From assembly GCA_035048815.1 (NCBI GenBank), contig JAUCBN010000034.1, forward strand, positions 7,542,737 to 7,606,736: a stretch of 64,000 nt of DNA. The letters run 5' to 3'. A program made the translations under genes and the position numbers. This document shows, one piece after another, positions 55,629-64,000 of this stretch (position 1 is the first letter of the stretch; each line of letters opens with the position of its first letter). The DNA comes from Abelmoschus esculentus (Eukaryota > Streptophyta > Magnoliopsida > Malvales > Malvaceae). Under the pieces are notes generated by a model, which saw only the letters and a program-made list of their open reading frames with translations, had not been told where the DNA came from and did no database searches.

Positions 55629-57786
55629 TGTCACACCTTAATTTTTCCCTAATTTTAAAATCCAAATCCCTAAACTCTAACCCTAAGATTTGGGAATTTT
55701 CCCAGGGATTAAAATGTTATTTCTGGAAGTTTGAGCATCTGCATTTAATTTTGAGAAAATTCATACCCTTATCCTGTAATTTTACCAAAATTTCTTTAGT
55801 AACGTTTTCTTCATCCTGATACCCGATCCTGTTTTAATTGGGAATTAATTTTCTTTAATTCTGATTCCTACTGAATATCAAAGGAAAATATCTTTTTGTT
55901 TTTCCATTCATTTGCAGTAGCCATTCATTCAAATCAAATATCTCTACCTCTCTTAATGCTTTTCATTCCAAATCAACCGTACTTGGGATCTTTGATCGTG
56001 TTGTTTGGTGAGTTGTGGGTAAGCAATCGATCTTCCTCTTTATTCTTTGTTGTGTTTTGGTCCAGTGATCATATAAGAATGTATGTTTGTCTTGTTTAGA
56101 TTCTATTCGACTGTTGTGGTGATGGGTTGTTGAAAAATAAGATGGATTCAAGGTTATGTTTTGGTTTAATCGGTTTTGGTATGAGTTTATTTTGGGTTTA
56201 AAGTGGATTTGATGTTTGGGTGTGATTGTATTCGAATCAGAGGCATGTTGAATCGAGTTTATAGTCGATCAAGAGGGGTTAAACGTCTGAAAATCGTGTT
56301 TGGGACCTGGGAAAATTCTGGAATTTTTTGAGATTTTCTCGGAAAAATCTAGAAATTCCAGATTTTCCCAGGAAAAATCTATCCCGGCTCGATCACTCGA
56401 CCCGACCCAAGATCCGACCCGTAACCCGAGACCCGACCCGATCTACGACCCGTCTGATGTCACTATTGACGTCATCTGCTAACGTCACTACTGACGTCAC
56501 TACTAACGTCACTGCTGACGTCACTACTGACGTTAGCGTTGACCTAGTGACGTCAGCGTTGACTTTTTCTGACCCGATCCCACTTTATGTTTTTCGACGT
56601 CCTGAGTCCAATGGCGCGGTCCATTTTTCGAAACCGAAGTTTCCTTTTTAAGCTTTTTATGTTCGATTGCTTATCTAGAAGTTATCTGTACTAGATTCTG
56701 AATCACTTTCTGTTTGATTCAGGTGACATGGACTCTAACCCTAACCATTTACATCCTCCTCCTCCTGGTCGCCCTCCTATTTATCAGTCTCTGGGACACG
56801 CACGTGAGTTTTCAGTTTATTTATGTTACGTGTACTTATTGGTATAGTGGCATAGTAGTGTGTCTAATGTTCTGCTACTCGTAGGTTCTACACCTGCACA
56901 TTCTAGTGGTAGAGCCGAGTCCAGTAGATGTCAGTATTGACGTTGAGCAGCTTGCTTCAGGTGTGTTCTCTTCTATTAATTTTGTTATTCTGTGTGTGCA
57001 GTTTCTGTTAAATTCTGTATGATCATGCATCATCCTGTGATTACATTTCCGATTCTAAAATTACCATGCATGCCTCCTATTAGATATTAAGGCACACATT
57101 CTGATTCTGTATCTACACATGACATTGCATCTGGTTAGATTTTCTGTACGGGGAAGATTAATGACATGTTCACTTCTGTTCAGTGGCTCCACCTACTGGT
57201 CGAGATACCACTTTTAATCAGTGGCTCCACCTACGGGTCGAGTTTCCACTTCTGTTGGTGTGATGGTGTTAGAGTGGTTCAGGGGGAACCTACTCTTTTG
57301 ATAGTGTTTGGTGTTGGGTGCATTTAATGCATTCATTATATCATCTGCATTATACTGTTCTGTAATCCTTTTTATCTGCACAATAGAGACACACTAGGCT
57401 ACTTAGCTTACACCCTCTCAGTTTCCTGTTTCAAATCTCAGACCTAGGCTACGTACGGTACTTGGTGGTTTCTGAATAAGATCATTTTACGTATGTTTAC
57501 AAAATTAAACTCCGGATTTATTATATTATTTCGATTGATATTTTCTGATGTAATGGACTTTGGACTTGGAACTTTTATCGGATTTCGTGATAATTAATGT
57601 TTATTAAATTATGGGTTGAATTCAATTTAAATAAATATTATGTTTTATTTCTTAAATTATTAATTATTTAATAATTTATCCGAATATTATATTTAATTTT
57701 ATAAAAACCCTAGTTTGCGAAACAAGTTTTCATAACATAAACCCTAACTTGTAATCTAAGAAATTAGGTTAATTTTAAGGGTTACA
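55629..57786 (+). repeat. Tekay 5' LTR, 2158 bp
   Basis: TGTCACACCTTAATTTTTCC to AAGGGTTACA, followed by the primer site. It includes a CGACCCG-rich block (56400-56450), a TGACGTCA array (56467-56555) and a 38-bp tandem pair CAGTGGCTCCACCTAC (57181 and 57219). Confidence 0.85.
56467..56555. promoter_or_regulatory. TGACGTCA array in the Tekay LTR
   Basis: Perfect TGACGTCA palindromes at 56467, 56492, 56516 and 56548, with TAACGTCA/TGACGTTA variants between, in a unit of about 12 bp (nnTGACGTCACT). TGACG is the core bound by plant TGA-type bZIP factors (as-1 type elements). A likely enhancer; binding is inferred. Confidence 0.65.
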
Positions 57787-57791
57787 TTTAA

Positions 57792-57805
57792 TGGTATCAA
57801 AGCCA
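57792..57805 (+). other. Tekay primer binding site (tRNA-iMet)
   Basis: TGGTATCAAAGCCA matches the initiator-Met site at 13 of 14 bases, 5 nt after the LTR. Confidence 0.85.
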
Positions 57806-57988
57806 GGTTCAACCCTCGGACGGTGAGGTCAAAAATAAGTTTTTAATCTGAAATTGATTTTGTAAACCTATTTAATAATTGGAATTCTCGTTTTGATCCG
57901 TATTTGAAATTTTCTGAAATATTTTGATTTATACTCCAAGTACCGGTTCTAATATAGGAATTGTCTATCCTTCTGTAGATACTCTACT

Positions 57989-59570
57989 ATGGCACCCCGT
58001 AGAAGTACACGTCTAGCAACCGGGAGAGGTCGTGGCCGAGGCTGTGGCCGAGGTCGTTCTGTTGGATCCGCTAGTGATGTTCCGCCTCCTGTGGACCCGT
58101 CACAGGATCAGAGTTTGGCTCATGAGATAGGAGGGGAGGATCTACCTGATGTTCATACCGAGGCTCAACAAGTCGAGGTTAATCAACCGGTCTAAAGTGA
58201 GGGACCGTATGTGTCTGGAGACAGTGAGACTATCGGATTGGATTCTGTGACGATGTAGAGAGAGTTGCTCCGTTACCTTCGGCAGAGTGATGGTAAGACC
58301 GGTACAGATCCAGCTGATGCAGAGTACTGGCTGAAGAAGCTTCAGCGTTTGTTTGTGGAGATGGACTACCCTCCTTATAGGAAACTGAGGGAAGCCATAT
58401 CTTTACTCCAAGGTGAAGCCCTGAATTGGTGGGAGGCAGAGGAGAGAGTCACTGCTTCGGATAAGATTGACTGGGAATTTTTACGACAAGCTTTTGAGGA
58501 CTGATATGTGGGTCCTAAGTATTTGGCTAAGTGCCGAGAGGATTTTCTGAATCTGCAACAGAATGAAATGTCAGTGAATGACTATGAGATTGAGTTTCTG
58601 CGTCTCCTTCAGTATGCTCCTGGAATTGTTACCACCGAAAAGCAAAAGTGTGACCACTTTTTGAAAGGACACCGGGTGCCGTTAAAGATTGTTGTAGCCA
58701 CCCACCATGATACCGAGTACAAGATGATCACTCGGCGTGCTAGGACTGCCAAGCGTAATGAGAGTTTGAGGGTTCAGCTGGAATCCCAAGTCCAGGATAG
58801 AGATAGACGTCAGCCTATAGCACTTGTATAGCACAGTCAGGGTTTTTAGTCCCGGAAGAGGGGCCGTGAGGAGTTTGAGCCACAGAGTTCTACTCGAGCT
58901 AGACTAGCATCGTCAGTTGTTCCTGCTGCTAGTGGAGCTGGATCCACTAGTACTCGAGCCTTACCTCAGTGTTCTTTCTGTAAGAAATGACATTTAGGAG
59001 AGTGTTGGATGAGAAGCGGGGCTTGCTTTCGATGTGTTTTTTTTTATCACCGCCTCAGGGACTGTCCAGTGTTTCCGCAGTCAGGTTATGCTCCAAGGCA
59101 ATCTCAGACATCAGTTCAGACTCCTGCTACAGAAAGAGGTCAGGGTAGACCTGTTGTATCCGGTACCGATAGTATGGGCAGACCTAGTCAGTTTAGAGGA
59201 TCAGCTTGATCAGGGGGATCTCAACCCGGGTTAGTCTATGCTACGAGGAGACATGAGGATCGGGATGAGCCAGACGTTATTTCTGGTACTTTTTCTGTTC
59301 ATGCTATTTCTTTCTTCGCACTATTAGACAATGAGTTAACTCATTCCTATGTATCTAGTTCTGTATCTGGTTATTTGGAGATTCTTGTAGAGGATGCCAG
59401 TAGCTCTTTCACAGTCTATAGTCCTATAGGTAACCCCGTGGAAGTTACCAAAGTTTATAAGAATTGTCCTCTTGAGGTCCAAGGGGAAATCTTTCCTGTT
59501 AATCTGATGGAGTTGTCGTTTGGGGAGTTTGATTTGATTCTGGGAATGGATTGGTTGTCAGCTCACCGTA
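57989..59570 (+). pseudogene. Tekay gag and protease start, one frame with seven stops
   Basis: A single reading phase runs from MAPRRSTRLATGRGRGRGCG to the protease. Gag core: AEYWLKKLQRLFVEMDYPPY and LLQGEALNWWEAE (58300-58440), YLAKCREDFLNLQQNEMSV (58517). Nucleocapsid: a knuckle-like CFRCVFFYHRLRDCPVF near 59024 (the expected Gly is Phe). Protease: FFALLDNELTHSYVSSSVSG and FGEFDLILGMDWLSAHR; the catalytic D-x-G-S is now D-N-E-L. Stops at 58193, 58256, 58502, 58829, 58847, 58988 and 59207, no frameshift. Inactive. Confidence 0.85.
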
Positions 59571-59574
59571 GTCA

Positions 59575-60942
59575 ATGCCACCGCCGCCGCTGCAGCAACA
59601 ACCGGTAGGTTCACTGGAGAATGCGCATAAAACCTTTATGATGAAAACTGAGTCCTACATGGCAAAGAACAGTAATTTCATTAAAAGGACAGACGCTTTT
59701 ATGAATAGAACGGAGATGAGGTTGCAAAATCAAGAAGCGACCATTAAAACGCTAGAAACTCAGGTTGGGCAGTTTGCTCAAAACATAAACACTAGACTAC
59801 AAGGAGGACTACCTAGCAATACTGAAGTTGCTAAGGTAATGGGCCATGAACAGTGCAAAGCAATCACTACTAGGAGTGGTCTACAGTTGAAGGAAAAGAT
59901 CCCAGAGAGCAAAATTCAATCAACGGATCAAGCAAAGGAAGAGGATGAGCAAACTGATGCTAATAACACTGCCCCGGCAGCAAGCACAACAGCTCCTGAA
60001 CAGCCTGCCGAGACAGTAACAAACCCAGTGGTGCCAAGTATTAAATTCCAAACTAAAGAAACCCTAGATGATATGAGACCACCACCACCTTTTTCACAAA
60101 GGTTGAAAAAGCAAAAACAGGATCAGCAATTTAAGAAATTCCTCGATATTCTAAAGCAAGTCCACATTAACAAAACGTTCGTAGAGGCAATTGAACAAAT
60201 GCCTAATTATGCCAAGTTCTTAAAAGACATAATGTCAAAAAGGAAAAGAATAGGTGAGTTCGAAACAGTAGCTGCTACCGAGGGATGTATGGCAATGCTG
60301 CACAATCGCATGCCACCGAAATTAAAAGATCCTGGCTGTTTTATCATACCTTGTGCAATAGGTAAAAATTATGAAGGTAAGGCCCTATGCGACCTTGGAG
60401 CGAGCATAAATCTAATGCCCAAATCAGTCTTTCAAAAGCTTGGAATAGGACGGGCAAAACCTACAACTGTCATGCTCCAACTAGCGGATCGATCTTATTT
60501 GCAATCTGAAGGAAAAATCGAGGACATACTGGTAAGAGTTGATAAGTTTATTTTTCCTGCTGATTTTCTTGTCATTGATTGTGAAGCAGATGATAATGCA
60601 CCGATCATCCTTGGGAGACCTTTCCTTGCAACTGGACGCACCCTAATTGACGTGGAAAAAGGAGAGTTGACAATGCGAGTCAATGACCAACAAGTCAAAC
60701 TCAATGCATTCCACAACTTAAAAAAATATGATGATCCAGAAGAATGCAAGGCCATTCACATAGGAGGTACCAAAATTTCCTGCCTTGGCAGAATGCTCGG
60801 TAGATTGATTGGTAAAAAGATTAAGCCCAAGGTGGATGGACACACAGCAAAAGGGAGTGGCCCACAACCGATTTACAATTCGGGCCAAAGAGGGAGAATC
60901 ATCTTGGGAGATGCATTTGCATGCTCTCCACCAGTAACATGA
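59575..60942 (+). CDS. Athila gag-protease ORF (455 residues, 5' truncated)
   Basis: The first ATG (MPPPPLQQQP) lies at the joint with Tekay, so the true gag N terminus is lost. Residues 15-110 are the gag tail (TFMMKTESYMAKN, RLQNQEATIKTLETQVGQFA, GGLPSNTEVAK). Residues 165-230 match QRLKKQKQDQQFKKFLDILK. Protease: ALCDLGASINLMPKSVFQKL near residue 272 with catalytic D-L-G, then DDNAPIILGRPFLATGRTLI and VEKGELTMRVNDQQVKL. The frame is completely open, and the catalytic D is present, so the protease may be functional. The ORF ends before any RT. Confidence 0.85.
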   Translation: MPPPPLQQQPVGSLENAHKTFMMKTESYMAKNSNFIKRTDAFMNRTEMRLQNQEATIKTLETQVGQFAQNINTRLQGGLPSNTEVAKVMGHEQCKAITTRSGLQLKEKIPESKIQSTDQAKEEDEQTDANNTAPAASTTAPEQPAETVTNPVVPSIKFQTKETLDDMRPPPPFSQRLKKQKQDQQFKKFLDILKQVHINKTFVEAIEQMPNYAKFLKDIMSKRKRIGEFETVAATEGCMAMLHNRMPPKLKDPGCFIIPCAIGKNYEGKALCDLGASINLMPKSVFQKLGIGRAKPTTVMLQLADRSYLQSEGKIEDILVRVDKFIFPADFLVIDCEADDNAPIILGRPFLATGRTLIDVEKGELTMRVNDQQVKLNAFHNLKKYDDPEECKAIHIGGTKISCLGRMLGRLIGKKIKPKVDGHTAKGSGPQPIYNSGQRGRIILGDAFACSPPVT

Positions 60943-61131
60943 TCTCTTCCCTTTTCTTTATTAATATATTAGGATTAGTTTATTTTTATTTTTCTAATTT
61001 GTTTCTGCTTTAAGTATTTTTTTGTGTGTGTTTAATTTTTATTTAGGTTAATAAGCAAGAATAAAGGAGAAATAGTTCACAGTAGGAACTCTGCCGAGGC
61101 AGAAAAACCGTGTCAGGACCGCAACAGTCTC
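60943..61131. other. Athila spacer after gag-protease
   Basis: T-rich, non-coding; contains a CTGCCGAGGCAG palindrome at 61091-61102. Pol has been lost here. Confidence 0.5.
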
Positions 61132-61262
61132 AACGGGCAGAATAGTGTAACGGCTAGTCTGTCGAGATTCTTGCCGTGGCAGTAAAGGAAACGACAGTAA
61201 AGAGTAACGGCTACAAAACGGCTAGTGGATCCAAACGGTCACAAGGCCGAGGCCTATATAAT
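61132..61262 (+). promoter_or_regulatory. Internal promoter-like cluster before the extra ORF
   Basis: Five AACGG cores at 61132, 61149, 61206, 61217 and 61234, three as AACGGCTA, then TATATAAT at 61255-61262, about 160 nt before the extra ORF's ATG. AACGG is the core of the plant MSA element bound by three-repeat MYB factors at G2/M genes. The arrangement looks like a Pol II promoter; activity is inferred. Confidence 0.5.
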
Positions 61263-61421
61263 TGACTCCTTCCTCTTGAACTATTTACTCTTGCTTTCTT
61301 GTTTTCTTCAGTATTCATAACAATCTTTCTCTCACATTACTCTCTGCCTACTCACAATTCTTCGTGAAATTCCAGATTTTTTTCAAGAAAACTCCAAGAA
61401 ATCACATCTCTCACAATCTTG

Positions 61422-61832
61422 ATGGCCACCTACAAGTGATTTGCCCCAGAAAACACTGAGGTTCGTTTCAATCGATCTTTTATCGCCCGGCAATTGTAGG
61501 AAGAACAAGGTTTCCAACATGCGGACGATGAAAATTACGGTATTGAACATTACCTCTTCGACAGAATCAAGTACCAAGAATGGGAAGTTTTCTGTCTTCA
61601 ACCTGCCCAAGCGAATGCTAAGATAGTGCGGGAATTCTATGCGCACGGGCCCAGCAAAGATTCCCTCTTTGTTCATTGCCGCGGCAGACCGGTCCAGTTA
61701 GATGCCGAGACCATCAACGATTTCTACGGCCTCACTTCAAATAGTGATGTTCACACCGAATTCATGGAGGACATCATTGCCGAAGACTACGAGATGATCA
61801 AAGACGACCTTTGTTACGCAAATACTCCATGA
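61422..61832 (+). pseudogene. Athila extra ORF, N-terminal part (putative plant transposon protein)
   Basis: ATG at 61422 (MATYK), then in-frame TGA (61437) and TAG (61488), after which the same frame stays open: FQHADDENYGIEHYLFDRI, WEVFCLQPAQANAKIVREFY, AHGPSKDSLFVHCRGRPVQL, DAETINDFYGL. It stops at 61832 (TGA). The V-R-E-F-Y-A and I-N-D-F-Y-G-L motifs are shared with the copy at 51240-52487. Function unknown; possibly related to the envelope-like ORFs reported in this lineage, but I see no signal or membrane segment here. Confidence 0.65.
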
Positions 61833-62052
61833 GAAACCGATACCCATAGAGGATCCGTAACAAGACAAAGCCTAAATCCCGAGGCCAAGATGTAGAATAC
61901 CTTTGTCATGCGACGCCTCATCCCCACGTCCCATAATAGCACGGTGGACCGCAAGCGATTAGTGCTCATCCAATCGTCCCACAATAGCCAGTCCAAGCAA
62001 CGCCCCAACAGTTCACTACGGATACTACTGTCGGGGCCCAATACACGCAGAC

Positions 62053-62652
62053 ATGTCAGACACTGCCCACACCTCTGCCGCAGTAGACCCATACCAGGAG
62101 ATTTTACAAAGGATGGTAGTAATGGACCTCAGGCAACAAAAGTACATGGAGTACCAAAGAGATTTCAACGGCACATTAACCCAGATGATGCTGCACGCTT
62201 TTCCGGACCAAGGAGCGCAATTTCCAGATTTCCCCAGTAATATGTTCGTCACAGCCGCCCCTTACACCGAGACTATACCAACTCCGGGAGGACCAAGGCC
62301 GTTCTTCCATGCAGACCCTCCGCCTCAATACCAGGCTGTCGGCCCATCCAGGGCAGCGGATTCTGCCGCGACATCGTCTGCTAGTAGGAGACCATCCAAG
62401 CGGAGGGTAGTTTTCAGTACTCCACCCCGATCCCCAATCATCATGGGCAGTCTATCAACTGAGATAGATGCCTATGTGCACCAAAGCTCAAACGCCGCCA
62501 GACCAAGTACACACCACACCGGAGGAGCCACAGCAATGGGAGGTGGATTGGACATAATGATAATCAAAGAAATGGCTGATGTAGAAGAAGGAGAAGAGGT
62601 GGAGGCCCCAATGCAACGGACACCACCCACAAGAGTCCAACCGCCCCGGTAA
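62053..62652 (+). CDS. Athila extra ORF, C-terminal part (199 residues)
   Basis: An open frame starting MSDTAHTSAAVDPYQEILQR, with LRQQKYMEYQRDFNGTLTQM (helical), proline-rich PRPFFHADPPPQYQ, basic RRPSKRRVVFSTPPR and a final acidic stretch VEEGEEVEAP. Probably the C-terminal half of the same extra protein, detached from 61422-61832 by a frameshift near 61833-62052. No enzyme motif. The SRRPSKRR segment could be a nuclear localisation signal. Confidence 0.55.
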   Translation: MSDTAHTSAAVDPYQEILQRMVVMDLRQQKYMEYQRDFNGTLTQMMLHAFPDQGAQFPDFPSNMFVTAAPYTETIPTPGGPRPFFHADPPPQYQAVGPSRAADSAATSSASRRPSKRRVVFSTPPRSPIIMGSLSTEIDAYVHQSSNAARPSTHHTGGATAMGGGLDIMIIKEMADVEEGEEVEAPMQRTPPTRVQPPR

Positions 62653-63229
62653 GCAAAAACTCAACTATTTCCCTCACCAAGGACAAAGCAATCGACAGCT
62701 AGGCCACTGAGAAAAATTGTTACAAGCAGCTCCTCGGAGTCGCTTTAAATTTTTTCTTTTTCTCTTAATTGAATACTAATTGCTTTTGCTGTTTTTATAT
62801 GCTGCTTATTTCATAATTGTGTTGCCCACCTATTTCTTCAAATATAAAGCATTGAGGGCAATGCTTAGTTTGAGTTTGGGGGTGCAGATTCACTGCCAAG
62901 GCAGCAACCTACTGCCGAGGCCTTGCCAAAAAGGAAGTATTACAGTGATTTTTTTTTAATTTTCATGCTCCCCGTCGTACTTGAATTAACTGCCCACACT
63001 TTTGCATTGCTTATCATTAATATTGCCTTAGTTTATTCTTTAAGGCTATAGAAATCTTTCTCCTTACCATGATTAGGTTCTGTTAAGAAGGTTTAACCTT
63101 GGGATACTTAAAGATGAAAACTTAGAAGCTTACTATAGGAAAAACTTTAAACACTTTTGGAACTTGTTGGATTAGAGGAATTCTTTTAATGAACTTAGGT
63201 GATAAAGACTTAGATTTTTGGAAAAATAA
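62653..63229. other. Athila 3' non-coding region
   Basis: Contains GCATTGAGGGCAATGC and a purine tract GAGTTTGGGGGTGCAG (62872-62887), the Athila form of an internal polypurine tract, followed by CTGCCAAGGCAG and CTGCCGAGGCC words. Confidence 0.6.
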
Positions 63230-63382
63230 CTAGAGGTGCCTATCATCGGCTCTAGGAAGTACTCTTCTTCATGCTAGAGGTGCCCGAAATTGGCTCTAGT
63301 ATGCTATAGGGAATATCAAAAAGAAAGAAAGAATTAGTGAAGCGAAAAACACAATCCTTGAGGTGCCCGAAATTGGCTCAAG
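63230..63382 (+). repeat. Three copies of a 26-nt hairpin motif (second element)
   Basis: CTAGAGGTGCC...GGCTCTAG at 63230-63255 and 63274-63299, and CTTGAGGTGCC...GGCTCAAG at 63357-63382. The third has a compensating pair change (A-T to T-A) in the stem. Confidence 0.88.
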
Positions 63383-63668
63383 AATTGGTTGTTTAGAAAA
63401 GAAGATAACACTTAACCCAATTCTACTTGTCTTAAACTTAGAGTTTATCTAAGAAAGCCTTTAATCAAACTTGTCCACATAAACACACACTCACAATTCT
63501 TATAGTTTATTTCTATGTAAACCCTTGGGTAACCGAAAGGTTAAGGCTAAAGAATAGGCCTAGCTATGGTGGGGAGAATAGATGAAAATGTAAGACCAAG
63601 AGAGAATAGAGTTCGGTAAATTGATGGTTTGCATTGCTTGAAGACAAGCAATAGTTCGAGTTTGAGGG

Positions 63669-64000
63669 TGTTATAAGTGCTCAACTCACTATCACTTTTT
63701 ACACCTTTTATGGGCATTAATCACCAAATATATACCCACTCGGACCGATGCATATACTTAATGTGATATATTTAGAAGCTATGCTTATAGAAATAATATT
63801 CACAGAAAAAGGCACGTTTTACTGCATTTTTATATCTGTGCAGGAGAACTAGTGCCGCGGCAGCAACATGGCCGAGGCAGGACCTGATGTCGAGGCAGCA
63901 GCTGAGAGCCAGGAAGCAAAACTGTAGACGATTGGAAGATAAAAATCCAAGGGACGTGTCTGGACTAAAAGCCCAAGGATCGGAGCTGGCTAGCATGAGG
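63669..64000 (+). repeat. Athila 3' LTR start (runs off the window)
   Basis: GAGTTTGAGGGTG (polypurine) precedes TGTTATAAGTGCTCAACTCA, close to the usual Athila LTR start TGATAAGTGCTCAA. Unrelated in detail to the LTR at 46244, so it belongs to a different Athila subfamily. Confidence 0.7.

Larger units (their letters stand above)
55629..59570 (+). mobile_element. Tekay/Del chromovirus, 5' part, fused to Athila sequence
   Basis: LTR (55629-57786), tRNA-Met primer site, then gag and the start of protease in one frame. The element stops abruptly inside protease at about 59570, where Athila gag begins. RT, integrase, chromodomain and 3' LTR are missing. Confidence 0.85.
59571..64000 (+). mobile_element. 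Athila element lacking pol, runs off the window
   Basis: Gag-protease ORF (59575-60942), a short spacer, an internal promoter-like cluster, the extra ORF (61422-62652), a 3' region with polypurine tracts and three hairpin motifs, and the LTR start at 63669. RT, RNase H and integrase are absent between 60942 and 61422, so it is non-autonomous. Its 5' part is replaced by Tekay sequence. Confidence 0.85.

Noticed and set aside
1..64000. CRISPR array, riboswitch, bacterial operon, rRNA
   Set aside because: None seen. The tandem repeats have no spacers or leader, and the genome is clearly plant nuclear.

Overview
The window is nuclear DNA from a flowering plant, almost certainly a eudicot. It has spliced genes with GT/AG introns, is very AT-rich, and is packed with plant-type LTR retrotransposons (Ogre/Tat, Athila, chromoviral Tekay/Del, Copia). 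A Malvaceae-like (cotton relative) genome is my guess from the style of the Ogre and Athila proteins; this is recognition, not a database result. I see no bacterial operons, CRISPR array, rRNA or intact tRNA gene. About 80% of the window is mobile DNA in nested layers, and only one ordinary host gene is intact.

Layout. 1-9608: the 5' part of a well-preserved Ogre/Tat Gypsy element on the minus strand (2.4-kb LTR, tRNA-Arg primer site, long extra ORF, gag, protease, start of reverse transcriptase). 9609-11670: remains of a minus-strand Copia element with a 58-bp tandem repeat. 11671-13288: one end of a hAT-type element. 13297-17626 and 23428-25140: AT-rich sequence and an old tandem repeat, split by a gag-only Copia element (17627-23427, TSD AATCT) whose own LTR contains a fragment of an opposite-strand Copia. 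26800-32702: a decayed Tekay chromovirus, minus strand, with a 2.4-kb non-autonomous hAT element (27726-30133) in its integrase. 32780-36510: an inverted Tekay scrap, then a broken Athila element with an LTR lodged in its protease region. 37519-39500: a five-exon host gene for a 397-residue protein of unknown function, with an upstream ORF.

41571-46243 holds foldback repeats, a MULE (42540-44234) carrying an RRM-gene exon, and scattered exon fragments including two pieces of an NDR-type kinase. 46244-53771: a non-autonomous Athila element. 53772-55628: one end of a CACTA transposon carrying exons of two host genes fused together (an RGLG/copine-type gene and an API5-type gene). 55629-59570: a Tekay element on the plus strand, fused inside its protease to an Athila gag-protease ORF that continues to the window end (59571-64000).

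How it works together: the intact retroelement ORFs encode particle proteins and enzymes for copying RNA to DNA; the LTRs carry their promoters. The DNA transposons lack visible transposase and would need enzymes from elsewhere. The most unusual signals are the chimeric host-gene exon in the CACTA element, the RRM exon in the MULE, a family of six small hairpins with a compensatory base change in the 3' regions of two Athila elements, an internal promoter-like cluster in an Athila element, and a predicted in-frame intron between Ogre protease and reverse transcriptase.
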